Assembly (NCBI RefSeq): GCF_002939475.1
Contig: NZ_PKFQ01000001.1
Location: 1,550,001-1,614,000 of the forward strand
From: Streptomyces cinnamoneus
GTDB taxonomy: Bacteria > Actinomycetota > Actinomycetes > Streptomycetales > Streptomycetaceae
Direction of reading: 5' to 3'
Length of the DNA: 64,000 bases
The translations under genes and the position numbers were made by a program. Shown in pieces: positions 1 to 6,959 of the stretch (positions are counted from its first letter, which is position 1; the number at the start of each line of letters is the position of its first letter). The notes beneath the pieces were generated by a model. That model saw nothing but the letters and a program-made list of their open reading frames with translations, did no database searches and was not told where the DNA came from.

Positions 1-99
1 CAGGAGGGTGCTGAGCACCCTGCCGAGGAGGTCGTTCTCTGCCGCGTCGTTCGCCGCTTCGGCGGCGTTCGCCGTCCGGGCAGTCGCAGCGGTGCTCAT
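1..99 (-). CDS. N-terminal start of a probable IucA/IucC-type (NIS) siderophore synthetase, cut by the window edge
   Basis: Only the first 33 codons are inside the window. The ATG overlaps the stop of the upstream ATP-grasp gene as ATGA, so the two are translationally coupled. The visible peptide is Ala/Asn-rich and ends in NDLLGRVLSTLL, which resembles the start of the conserved N-terminal helix of IucA/IucC-family synthetases. Those enzymes condense citrate-type acids with amines in NRPS-independent siderophore biosynthesis. The family call is an inference from this short peptide, from coupling to an ATP-grasp ligase, and from the iron box upstream of the pair. The gene could be another iron-regulated enzyme. 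Confidence 0.4.
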   Translation of the reverse strand, partial: MSTAATARTANAAEAANDAAENDLLGRVLSTLL

Positions 100-1352
100 G
101 AGACGATCTCCCATCGTCGGCACGCCAGGAAGTCCGCGACGGCCCGGTCGATCCGGTCCTGGTCGGTACCGGTCGCCCGCACCACCCCCAGGTAGTCGCG
201 GTTCGTGCGGTGGCGCGGGTGTTCCTCGCCGAGCTCGCGCAGCGGCCGGTAGACCAGGTGCACGCCGTCGTGCTCGGTGTCGCTCGCCCCGGGCGCGGTC
301 TTGAGGATGCCGCCGCGCTCGGCGCACACGTACTCCATACGTACCCGGCCGTCCCGGCGCGCACCGAGATCCGCCGGGAGTGGCTCGCCGAGGTGGGTGC
401 GCAGGATGTGCGCGAAGAGCGGGACGCCGAGCGCCTCGGCGAGGGCGAGGTCGCACTGGTCGCCCACGGCACGGTAGTTGACCTCGATGATCCTGGCCCT
501 TTCGCCCTGGGCCGCGTACTCGGTGTGGCAGGCCCCGAAGCCGACGCCGAGCGCCCGGAGCATGGCGAGGACCTGCCGGGTGTGCGGAGCCGGCGGAGCG
601 GGCAGCAGCCGCATCCGCTCCTCGACGAAGTGGGGCGGCGGGCAGAGCTCGGTCTCGAAGGAGGCGAGGACGTGGAGGGTGTCGCCGTCGCCGAGGGTCT
701 CCAGGGTGTGCAGCGGTCCTTCCAGGTACTCCTCCACGACGAGGGCCTCGCCGGGCCGGCGCGCGCGGATCTCCCGGACGCGGGCGGCGAGTTCGGCGGC
801 GTCGCCGACGAGGACGACGTCCTCGCTGGCCACGCCCTCGCGGGGCTTGACCACGCAGGGGAAGTCGGTCGCGCGCAGGCGGGGCGGGCGGCCGGCCGTG
901 AGGGCGGCGGGGTCCTCGCCGGGCAGGAGTTCGGCCGAGCGGACGGCGTCCAGGCCGGCCCGGGCCAGGCTGCGGCGCAGTTGCGCCTTGTTCTTGGTGC
1001 GCAGGGCCGCCCGCCAGTCCTTGCCCGGCAGACCGAAGTAGTCGGCGGCCAGGGCGGCCTGGGTCTGGAGGTGGTCGCTGTTGGTGAACACCGCGCCGGG
1101 CTCGCCGAGGGCGGAGATCCGGCCTATGACCTCGCGGAAGTCGCGTACGTCGCAGCCGGCGAGGTCGACGGGGGGCAGCGGGCCGGCGCCGGCGGCGGGG
1201 CCGCGGGGGTGTCTTTCGTGGGCGCGCCGGTGGGCGGCGGGCTGGTCGGTGAGGAGGGTGACGGAGAGTCCGAGGCGGGCGGCGGCGGGCAGGAAGCCCT
1301 CGGTGACGGAGTCGGTCGGGTTGAGCGCGAGGAGGTACAGGCGCACGGGCAT
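96..1352 (-). CDS. ATP-grasp ligase of a probable siderophore biosynthesis operon
   Basis: 418 aa. The ATP-grasp fold is visible. A pre-ATP-grasp region occupies about residues 1-115. A lysine-bearing strand FPCVVKPREG lies near 164-173, and the adenine-clamp strand LVVEEYLEG near 204-212. The metal-binding segment RIIEVNYRAVGDQ lies near 287-299 and carries the Glu/Asn pair typical of the family. ATP-grasp enzymes form amide bonds through acyl-phosphates; the substrate is not readable here. The stop overlaps the next gene (ATGA), which looks like an NIS synthetase. A near-perfect iron box lies about 180 bp upstream, so iron-repressed expression is expected. ATP-grasp enzymes also occur in peptide and nucleotide pathways, so the siderophore role rests on context. 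Confidence 0.82.
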   Translation of the reverse strand: MPVRLYLLALNPTDSVTEGFLPAAARLGLSVTLLTDQPAAHRRAHERHPRGPAAGAGPLPPVDLAGCDVRDFREVIGRISALGEPGAVFTNSDHLQTQAALAADYFGLPGKDWRAALRTKNKAQLRRSLARAGLDAVRSAELLPGEDPAALTAGRPPRLRATDFPCVVKPREGVASEDVVLVGDAAELAARVREIRARRPGEALVVEEYLEGPLHTLETLGDGDTLHVLASFETELCPPPHFVEERMRLLPAPPAPHTRQVLAMLRALGVGFGACHTEYAAQGERARIIEVNYRAVGDQCDLALAEALGVPLFAHILRTHLGEPLPADLGARRDGRVRMEYVCAERGGILKTAPGASDTEHDGVHLVYRPLRELGEEHPRHRTNRDYLGVVRATGTDQDRIDRAVADFLACRRWEIVS

Positions 1353-1529
1353 GCCTTTCGGGGCAGGGGTGTGCGAAGCGGGCGGCCGGGCGACACCGCC
1401 CTGGGCAGCGCCTACTCGGGAGCCGCGGCGCCGCCGGGTCCCGGCGCGGCGAGGAGCGTGGCGAGCCCTCTGCGCAGCCTGTACAGGGTCGCTCGGAGCG
1501 GGGGCGCGATGACGTTCACACGAGAGACC

Positions 1530-1548
1530 TTAGGTTAGGCAAACCTAA
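1530..1548. promoter_or_regulatory. Iron box (DmdR/IdeR-type operator)
   Basis: TTAGGTTAGGCAAACCTAA is a 19-bp palindrome matching the actinobacterial iron-box consensus (TTAGGTTAGGCTAACCTAA) at nearly every position. It sits upstream of the ATP-grasp gene, which reads leftward, and beyond the stop of the carboxyltransferase gene at 1606. DtxR-family regulators (DmdR1 in Streptomyces, IdeR in mycobacteria) bind such sites with Fe2+ and repress siderophore genes. Confidence 0.88.
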
Positions 1549-1605
1549 CCTTGTCAATTCCCCTTGGGTGTACGCCCGCAATGCACCCGTTTCTTCGGTG
1601 CCGGG

Positions 1606-3147
1606 TCACTGGGCGCGGTCCGGGCCGCCGAGGCGCCGGTAGCGCGCACGGCGGGCCGCACGGCGTTCGCGCCGGTCACTTGCCCTGAGAGCAGCCATCT
1701 CCGCTCCGATCACACGCCCGAGAGTGGAAAGGAAGTCCCCTTCTTCCTCTACGATGCGGTCCACGATCCCCTTCGCCAAGAGGTCGGCGCTCCGCACCCC
1801 CTGACGCTCCGCCACCTCGTGCGCCCGCTCCGTCGTCCGGTACAGGATCGCCGAGGCGCCCTCCGGCGGCAGCGGCGAAAGCCAGGCGTGCCGCGCCGCC
1901 ACCACCCGGTCCGCGGGCAGCAGCGCGAGGGCCGCGCCGCCGGCGCCCTGGCCCAGCAGCAGGCACACGGTCGGCGCGGGCAGGGCCACCAGATCCGCCA
2001 GGCACCGGGCGATCTCCCCCGCCAGGCCGCCCTCCTCGGCCTCGCGCGACAGCGCGGCACCGGCCGTGTCGACGATCGTGAGCAGCGGGAGGTCCAGCTC
2101 GGCCGCGATGCGCATGCCGCGCCGGGCCGCCCGCAGCCCGGCGGGCCCGAGCGCCTGCCCCCGGGCCGGGGCGCCGTCGACCGGAGTGCCGTCGCGGGTG
2201 CCCCGGTCGTGGCCGAGCACGACGCAGGGGGTGCCGCCGACGCGGGCGAGCGCGAGGAGCAGCCCCGGGTCGCGCTCCCCCGCGCCCGTACCGCTCAGCG
2301 GTGTGACGTCGGCGGCCGTCACCCGCAGGAACTCCCGCACGCCGGGGCGGTCGGGGCGGCGCGAGCGGCGGATCGACTCCTCGGCCGACGGCGCCTCGGC
2401 GAGGGCGGCCTGCGCCGGGGCGGGCACGCCGGCCGTGGTGCTCCCGGCGTCGTCCGCGCACAGCACGGACAGCGCCCGGGCGGTGGCCTCCGCCAGCAGC
2501 CCGGCCGGCAGGACGGCGTCCACCAGACCGTTGGCCAGCAGGTTCTCGGCCACCTGGACGCCCGGCGGGAACTCCTCGCCGTACAGCGCCTCGTGCACCC
2601 GGGGCCCCAGGAAACCGATGAGGGCACCCGGTTCGGCGGCGGTGAGGTGCCCGAGGGAACCCCAGGAGGCGAGCACGCCGCCGGTCGTGGGGTGGCGGAG
2701 GTGGACCAGGTAGGGCAGCCCGGCGGCCTTGTGGTCGGTGATGGCGGCGGTGACCTTCACCATCTGGAGGAAGGCGATGGTCCCCTCCTGCATGCGGGTG
2801 CCGCCCGAGGCGGGCGCCGCCAGCAACGGCAGCCGCTCCGCCGTGGCCCGCTCCACGGCCCGCACCAGCCGCTCCCCCGCCGCCACGCCGATCGACCCGC
2901 CGAGGAAGCGGAACTCACAGGCCACCACGGCCACCCGGCGCCCGCGCACCCGCCCCTCACCGGTGACGACCGACTCGTCCAGGCCCGTGCGCTCCCGGGC
3001 GGCCAGCAGGTCGGCGCGGTAGGCCGGGTCGTCGGCCGCCAGGGGCACGGGCTCGTCCCAGCACCGCCAGGTGCCGGGGTCCACGACGGCCGCGACGAGG
3101 TCCAGAGCGGAGACGGGGGCGGGAGGGGGCGTGCTGCGCTCGGTCAT
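1606..3147 (-). CDS. Fused acetyl-CoA carboxylase carboxyltransferase (beta-alpha type)
   Basis: 513 aa with two crotonase-like halves. The N-terminal half (about 40-260) is AccD-like and carries the SGGTRMQEG-type motif around residue 110. The C-terminal half is AccA-like, with IVDTAGAALS and the glycine-rich GQGAGGAALAL segment followed by LSPLPPEGASAIL. Carboxyltransferase moves CO2 from biotin to acetyl-CoA to make malonyl-CoA. The N-terminal four-cysteine zinc finger of stand-alone AccD is absent. No biotin carboxylase or BCCP gene is adjacent, so the partners must be encoded elsewhere. The gene stands alone between the iron-boxed operon and a DUF402 gene. Acetyl-CoA specificity is assumed; another acyl-CoA is possible. 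Confidence 0.85.
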   Translation of the reverse strand: MTERSTPPPAPVSALDLVAAVVDPGTWRCWDEPVPLAADDPAYRADLLAARERTGLDESVVTGEGRVRGRRVAVVACEFRFLGGSIGVAAGERLVRAVERATAERLPLLAAPASGGTRMQEGTIAFLQMVKVTAAITDHKAAGLPYLVHLRHPTTGGVLASWGSLGHLTAAEPGALIGFLGPRVHEALYGEEFPPGVQVAENLLANGLVDAVLPAGLLAEATARALSVLCADDAGSTTAGVPAPAQAALAEAPSAEESIRRSRRPDRPGVREFLRVTAADVTPLSGTGAGERDPGLLLALARVGGTPCVVLGHDRGTRDGTPVDGAPARGQALGPAGLRAARRGMRIAAELDLPLLTIVDTAGAALSREAEEGGLAGEIARCLADLVALPAPTVCLLLGQGAGGAALALLPADRVVAARHAWLSPLPPEGASAILYRTTERAHEVAERQGVRSADLLAKGIVDRIVEEEGDFLSTLGRVIGAEMAALRASDRRERRAARRARYRRLGGPDRAQ

Positions 3148-3182
3148 GAGGTCACCCTGTCACGGTCGCGTCGGGAAGATCG

Positions 3183-3689
3183 TCAGACGAGGAGGTCCTC
3201 GAAGTCCCCGCCCCTGGCCAGGTCCTCCAGCTCGTCCAGCGCCCGCCAGGCCGCGCGGGCCGCTTCCGGGTCCCGTTCGGCCAGGCCGCTGGCGGCGAAC
3301 TCGTCCTCGTCCAGCCGCAGGACGGCGCTCCTGTCCCCCGAGAGCCACAGGTCCAGGTCGAGGTCCTCGACGGCGATCCCCTCCGGCCCGACCCGGGCCG
3401 GCCGCGCGACGTCGCAGTACCAGCCCTTGAGCGCCCCCTCCGCGTCGCGCACCTCCTTGACGGAGTACCAGCGGTCGCGCCAGTAGTGCTCGGTGAAGAC
3501 GTCGCCCCCTTCGAACCGCACGAACCCGAAGTCCCGGTCCTTCTCCCCGGCCCACGGCGCCCGCACGACCACGTGCGCGCCGTCGTCGGAGACGACCGCG
3601 GCGGGATAACGCACCTTGACCCGGCCGGCCTTCTCCAGGGCGACCGTCACCGTGGTGCCTGCCGCCAGCCTCATGGGCGCCTCGCTCAT
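3183..3689 (-). CDS. DUF402 (FomD-like) protein, possible nucleotide phosphatase
   Basis: 168 aa. The ATG at 3689 is chosen because AAGGAG lies about 10 bases upstream. An open frame continues further 5', but it runs into the transposon end. The core has [13 protein letters not shown] (about 69-81), [12 protein letters not shown] (about 94-105) and the acidic [11 protein letters not shown] (about 114-124). This is the usual order of a DUF402 beta-barrel, where Asp residues bind metal. Characterised DUF402/FomD proteins hydrolyse nucleotide phosphates with Mn2+ or Co2+. The substrate here is unknown. The promoter region (3690-3812) abuts the IS-bounded island. Confidence 0.82.
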   Translation of the reverse strand: MSEAPMRLAAGTTVTVALEKAGRVKVRYPAAVVSDDGAHVVVRAPWAGEKDRDFGFVRFEGGDVFTEHYWRDRWYSVKEVRDAEGALKGWYCDVARPARVGPEGIAVEDLDLDLWLSGDRSAVLRLDEDEFAASGLAERDPEAARAAWRALDELEDLARGGDFEDLLV

Positions 3690-3812
3690 GTCTGACCTCG
3701 CTCCTTGCCTCACCGTCGTCGAACGGGTGCAGCATTTCCCATGGTGCGGCGTGGAGCCAGTGATTAATCCGTCCGGCGGCCCGGCGCGAAGGCGCCGGGC
3801 CTTCGGACGCCC

Positions 3813-3883
3813 CCTAGGTTCTGTCTGACAAACGATCTTGGGCGGGTTCTCGGAGCCAGAGGATGAGTGCGGCGAGGTGGACC
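3813..3883. repeat. Left arm of a 71-bp perfect inverted repeat (IS5-type right end)
   Basis: Identical to the reverse complement of 5828-5898. On the minus strand it encodes the last residues of an IS5-type transposase ([13 protein letters not shown]...), followed by the terminal inverted repeat. Together the two arms bracket about 2 kb of accessory DNA. Confidence 0.92.
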
Positions 3884-4089
3884 TCTGCCACGGCCCGTAG
3901 CGCTCGGGCAAGTCACGCCACGGGGCGCCGGTCCGCAACCGCCACAGAACCCCGTTGATCACCTGCCGGTGATCCCGCCACGGCCGCCCCTACCGTCAGC
4001 ACCAGGCAGCAGGGGCGCTATCCGCTCCCACGCCACATCCGTCAGCTCACCCCGACCCACCACAAGATCAATTATCAGACAGGTCCTAG
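3814..4089 (-). mobile_element. Internally deleted IS5-family element (MITE-like, about 268 bp)
   Basis: CTAG flanks both sides (3814-3817 and 4086-4089). Just inside lie imperfect 20-bp terminal inverted repeats (GACCTGTCTGATAATTGATC against GTTCTGTCTGACAAACGATC, 15 of 20 matching). Reading right to left, the transposase N-terminus is recognisable (GELTDVAWERIAPLLPG, then [20 protein letters not shown]). At RYGPWQ it jumps directly to the final residues [13 protein letters not shown]. The catalytic core is therefore deleted and the element could move only in trans. A frame change is also present between GRGGITGR and VINGV. Confidence 0.82.
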
Positions 4090-4260
4090 GGCCGAGGCCA
4101 GTTCCCGCACGCCAGCAGTACGCGGGTGCCGGGTGACCAAGTCGCTGGCGACTCGCCGGATGGCGGGCCGGTCCCGTACCTCTGCCGGGGAAACGCGCAG
4201 GGCATGGAGGAGGGCATCGGCGGTCTGCTGAGGTTTGTCCCACTGCCACCAGCGCGGGCG
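4078..4260 (-). pseudogene. C-terminal remnant of a Streptomyces XRE/HTH-type regulator
   Basis: About 60 codons survive, containing WWQWDKPQQTADALLHALR and VRDRPAIRRVASDLVTRH, then GVRELASALG. This resembles the C-terminal tail of the large XRE-type regulator family of Streptomyces. Its extreme 3' end is interrupted by the CTAG junction of the deleted IS element. Its 5' part is gone, replaced by unrelated DNA near 4260. The family call is from memory of that tail motif. Confidence 0.5.
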
Positions 4261-4300
4261 AGGTCGGTGCGCATGCGGGCGCGCCGTTCGGCTCGCGGCC

Positions 4301-4603
4301 GTGTCGTACCTGATCACGGCCATGGAGAAGTGGGGCCAGAAGCTGGAAATGTGCTGCGGCCGCACCGTGGACATCGCCGTTCACACCTTCATCCTCGACA
4401 CCAGGAACTACCGGGAGTTCTGCGCCGAGCACTTCCAGGGCCGATTCCTGGAGCACATCCCCGAGATCGAGTTCAAGTACGACGGCTCGGTGGAACGCAC
4501 AGCGAAGATCATCGCAGAGAACGGGTTCGAGGTGGACTGGAAGCTCTGGGAAGCCGACTACGCCAAGTGCGGCCCATGCGCACCGGGCACCAGTTGTCAC
4601 TGA
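4301..4603 (+). CDS. Small protein of unknown function, probably 5'-truncated
   Basis: About 100 aa from the GTG at 4301, or 93 aa from the ATG at 4322; neither has a convincing ribosome binding site. I do not recognise the family. It is acidic and aromatic in the middle (VDIAVHTFILDTRNY, then FLEHIPEIEFKYDGSV) and ends with a cysteine cluster CGPCAPGTSC. The frame stays open upstream to about 4235 but there overlaps the regulator remnant on the other strand. This suggests recombination fused the distal part of a longer gene onto foreign DNA. It lies inside the IS-bounded island and is followed by a good terminator hairpin. Confidence 0.4.
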   Translation: MSYLITAMEKWGQKLEMCCGRTVDIAVHTFILDTRNYREFCAEHFQGRFLEHIPEIEFKYDGSVERTAKIIAENGFEVDWKLWEADYAKCGPCAPGTSCH

Positions 4604-4621
4604 GTGAACCGGAAACGGTCA

Positions 4622-4652
4622 GGCCCGGGAGCGCCGCGAGCGCTCCCGGGCC
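4622..4652. terminator. Rho-independent-type hairpin
   Basis: A 13-bp perfect stem, GGCCCGGGAGCGC with GCGCTCCCGGGCC, and a 5-base loop, 19 bases after the stop of the small gene ending at 4603. No T-tract, as usual in Streptomyces. Confidence 0.6.
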
Positions 4653-4758
4653 GCTTCATGGGCCGAGCGGGCGGACTTCGGTAAGCCCGCCTCGGCAGCC
4701 GGGCGGCACCAGTACGGTGGCGAACTCACGTGGCCCGCCGTTCCCCGCGAGGAGCCCC

Positions 4759-5430
4759 ATGCCCCACCCGCCCCTCACCCCCGCCGAGTACTGGGACCTC
4801 TACAAGCCCTACCGGGGCGGGGGCGCGCAGCCGGCCCCCGAGCCGGGCCAGTTCGAGTGGACACAGTTCCCCGGCCACGGCCCCGGCCCCGAACTCCTCG
4901 GCACGCCGCGCACGGTTCTGGAGCTTGGCCCTGGCGAAGGCGCCGACGCCGTCTACCTGGCCCGCCGCGGCGCCCAGGTCACGGGCGTCGACTTCTCCGC
5001 GTTCCAAACCGAGCGCGCCCGCCGCTGGTGGGCGAACGAACCAGGCGTCACCTTCATCCACGCCGACGTTTGCGACTTCCTCGTCACCGAGGCCACCGAA
5101 TACGACGCGATCTACTCCATGTGGGGCGCCGTCTGGTTCACCGACCCCGAACAGCTACTCCCGCTGGTCGCCAAGCGCCTGGCGCCGGAAGGCGTCTTCA
5201 TCTTCAGCCACGCCGAGCCGGGCCCCGACGCCTACGGCCCCCAGCAGATGCGCGGGAAGTGGCTCGAAGGCCGGGAACGGCAACTCACGGTCCTGCGCTG
5301 GCAGTACCCACCCCAGACGTGGGCCGACCTGCTCAAGCGCAGCGGGTTCACGGACATCGACGCGCGCATCGTGCCCCCGCCAGGCGACGAGACCCTCGGG
5401 ACCCTCCTCGTGCGCGCCGGCGTCGCCTGA
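4759..5430 (+). CDS. Class I SAM-dependent methyltransferase
   Basis: 223 aa. Start at 4759 with GAGGAG 4 bases upstream. The Rossmann SAM-binding motif I is VLELGPGEGADAVYLARRG (about 52-70), motif II is VTGVDFS (about 73-79), and the post-motif acidic loop is FIHADVCDF (about 99-107). YDAIYSMWGAVWF and a C-terminal GFTDIDARIV strand complete the fold. The protein begins LTPAEYWDLYKPYR. The acceptor substrate cannot be inferred. It is the only intact enzyme gene within the IS-bounded island (3813-5898), so it is a candidate cargo gene. Antibiotic- or metabolite-modifying roles are possible but unsupported. Confidence 0.86.
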   Translation: MPHPPLTPAEYWDLYKPYRGGGAQPAPEPGQFEWTQFPGHGPGPELLGTPRTVLELGPGEGADAVYLARRGAQVTGVDFSAFQTERARRWWANEPGVTFIHADVCDFLVTEATEYDAIYSMWGAVWFTDPEQLLPLVAKRLAPEGVFIFSHAEPGPDAYGPQQMRGKWLEGRERQLTVLRWQYPPQTWADLLKRSGFTDIDARIVPPPGDETLGTLLVRAGVA

Positions 5431-5531
5431 CCTCGGCAGGACGGTCACGTCACGAATACAGCCTGAGTTCCGAGGGCGCCTAGGTGTGTTGTCCCGGGAC
5501 GTTGGTGACACGCGTGCTGGGTGCTTGAACG

Positions 5532-5897
5532 GGTGCCGGCGGCGGACGGCCACGCCGCCGGCCGGCCGCGGTCATCGCGGACAAGGCGTACTCGTCCCGG
5601 GCGATCCGCCAGGTCCTGCGCGGGCGGGGCATCCAGGCCGTTGTCCCGGAACGGTCCGACCAGAAGGCCAACCGCCTGCGGCGCGGACAGGCCGGCGGCA
5701 GGCCGCCGGCCTTCGACCGCGAGCTCCACAAGGCCCGCAACGTGGTCGAACGCTGCTTCAACCGCGTCAAGCAGTTCCGCGCGATCGTCACCCGCTTCGA
5801 CAAACTCGCCACCCGCTACAAGGCCGGGGTCCACCTCGCCGCACTCATCCTCTGGCTCCGAGAACCCGCCCAAGATCGTTTGTCAGACAGAACCTAG
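5532..5897 (+). pseudogene. C-terminal fragment of an IS5-family transposase
   Basis: About 120 codons remain. VIADKAYSS (from 5571) contains the first part of the C-terminal DDE region. It is followed by GIQAVVPERSDQKANR, then RELHKARNVVERCFNRVKQF with the catalytic Glu region, and [20 protein letters not shown], ending in a TAG inside CTAG. An in-frame TGA at 5526-5528 and the absence of the left half show 5' truncation. The last 71 bp are identical to the reverse complement of 3813-3883. It is oriented opposite to the deleted copy on the left of the island. Confidence 0.87.
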
Positions 5898-5898
5898 G
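5828..5898. repeat. Right arm of the 71-bp perfect inverted repeat
   Basis: Reverse complement of 3813-3883 with no mismatch. It includes the transposase C-terminus, the terminal inverted repeat and the flanking CTAG. Confidence 0.92.
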
Positions 5899-6769
5899 TC
5901 AGCAGGGTCGCGCAGTTGGCGGGTGTGGCGTGTTCCGGGTCGAGGGCCCCCGCGGCCTCGTGGAAGGCGATGCGGTCGATCGTGCCCAGGGCCAGGTGTT
6001 CGGAGATGTCGACGGGGCAGAGGTCCTGGACCAGGACGTTGCGGACGCCCGGGCCGGAGAGGAACTGCGTCCGGTAGGGGGTGACGACCTCGTCCCACCT
6101 GGTCGCGATGACGGTGTAGCGGATGCCGGGGAGGGTGTCGCCGCCCTCGTTGAGCTTGCGCATGAACTCCGAGCCGACGACCTGGTCGGTCAGCCCGGGG
6201 GCGGTGCCGCGGATGGCGTCGCGCGCGCCGGGCACCACGTTCAGCAGCCCGGTCAGCCCGGACAGGGTCGTGCCGTGGTTGTTGGGGGCGATGCCGACGA
6301 TGGCGTTCACCTTCGGCGCCCCGCCGAGGAACTTGGTGTAGTAGCGCGGCAGCATGCCGCCCTGCGAGTGGCCGACCAGGTCGGCCTTGGCGGCACCGGT
6401 GGCCTTCAGCACCTTGTCCACGTGGACGGCCAGCTCACCCGCCGACGCCGCGACGGGGCCGAGGCCGCCGAAGTAGGGCACGCCGGGGAGCCTGCCGTAG
6501 TCCAGGGAGAAGACGCAGTACCCGCGTCTGGCCAGATAGGGCGCGAAGGACCACCAGTTGTTGGTGGAGTTCTCCAGCGTGCCGTGGACGAGGACGACGG
6601 GGCGGGGGTGGGCGGCGGACGGTTTGCAGGAGTAGTCGTTCCAGCCGCTGCTGACGACGGGTGCGGTGGCGGCGGCCGCGGCCTGGGGCACCACGGCGGC
6701 GGTCACGGCCAGGGCCAGGGCGGACAGGAGCGTGGGCAGCGATCTCCAGGATCTCCGGCGCGACTTCAC
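5894..6769 (-). CDS. Secreted alpha/beta-hydrolase lipase
   Basis: 291 aa from the GTG at 6769 (GAGGAG 5 bases upstream). An Arg-rich n-region (KSRRRSWRS) and a hydrophobic Ala/Leu core ending AAAAA form a signal peptide of about 40 residues. The mature enzyme has the oxyanion strand VVLVHGTLENSTNNW, the nucleophile elbow VGHSQGGML, an acid candidate in VIATRWDEVVTP, and a His in DISEHLALG. Several cysteines (YSCKP, RGYCVF, DLCPVD, ANCATL) suggest disulfides. It would hydrolyse acylglycerols or esters outside the cell. The stop codon TAG lies inside the CTAG that marks the end of the IS-bounded island, so its 3' flank has been replaced. Confidence 0.9.
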   Translation of the reverse strand: MKSRRRSWRSLPTLLSALALAVTAAVVPQAAAAATAPVVSSGWNDYSCKPSAAHPRPVVLVHGTLENSTNNWWSFAPYLARRGYCVFSLDYGRLPGVPYFGGLGPVAASAGELAVHVDKVLKATGAAKADLVGHSQGGMLPRYYTKFLGGAPKVNAIVGIAPNNHGTTLSGLTGLLNVVPGARDAIRGTAPGLTDQVVGSEFMRKLNEGGDTLPGIRYTVIATRWDEVVTPYRTQFLSGPGVRNVLVQDLCPVDISEHLALGTIDRIAFHEAAGALDPEHATPANCATLLT

Positions 6770-6868
6770 AGGGGCTCCTCGCGGTGGGGGTGGGGGTGCA
6801 TACGGGGAGTACCGGGGCTCAGGGGGGTGGATACGCCGAACCGCACCGGAAACCATAGGGCGTTACCG

Positions 6869-6883
6869 GCGTATTAAATACGC
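6869..6883. promoter_or_regulatory. AT-rich perfect palindrome upstream of the lipase
   Basis: GCGTATTAAATACGC is a 7+1+7 palindrome, conspicuously AT-rich for this genome, about 100 bp before the lipase start. It could be a repressor operator for the lipase promoter. No regulator gene is adjacent, so the binding protein is unknown. Confidence 0.4.
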
Positions 6884-6959
6884 GTTAACTTACTTCGGAG
6901 TAGGGTGGAGGGAAGTTCTTGCTTTCGTCAAGCAAACTGACAGGTTTCCCAGGGACGAC

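Noticed and set aside
3690..3962. N-terminal extension of the DUF402 gene starting with a transposase-like sequence
   Set aside because: The frame merely runs through the end of the deleted IS copy. The real start with AAGGAG is at 3689.
5479..5530. End of another IS element next to the transposase fragment, because CTAG occurs at 5480
   Set aside because: The sequence inside CTAG does not match the terminal inverted repeat of the IS. It is only a candidate target or junction.
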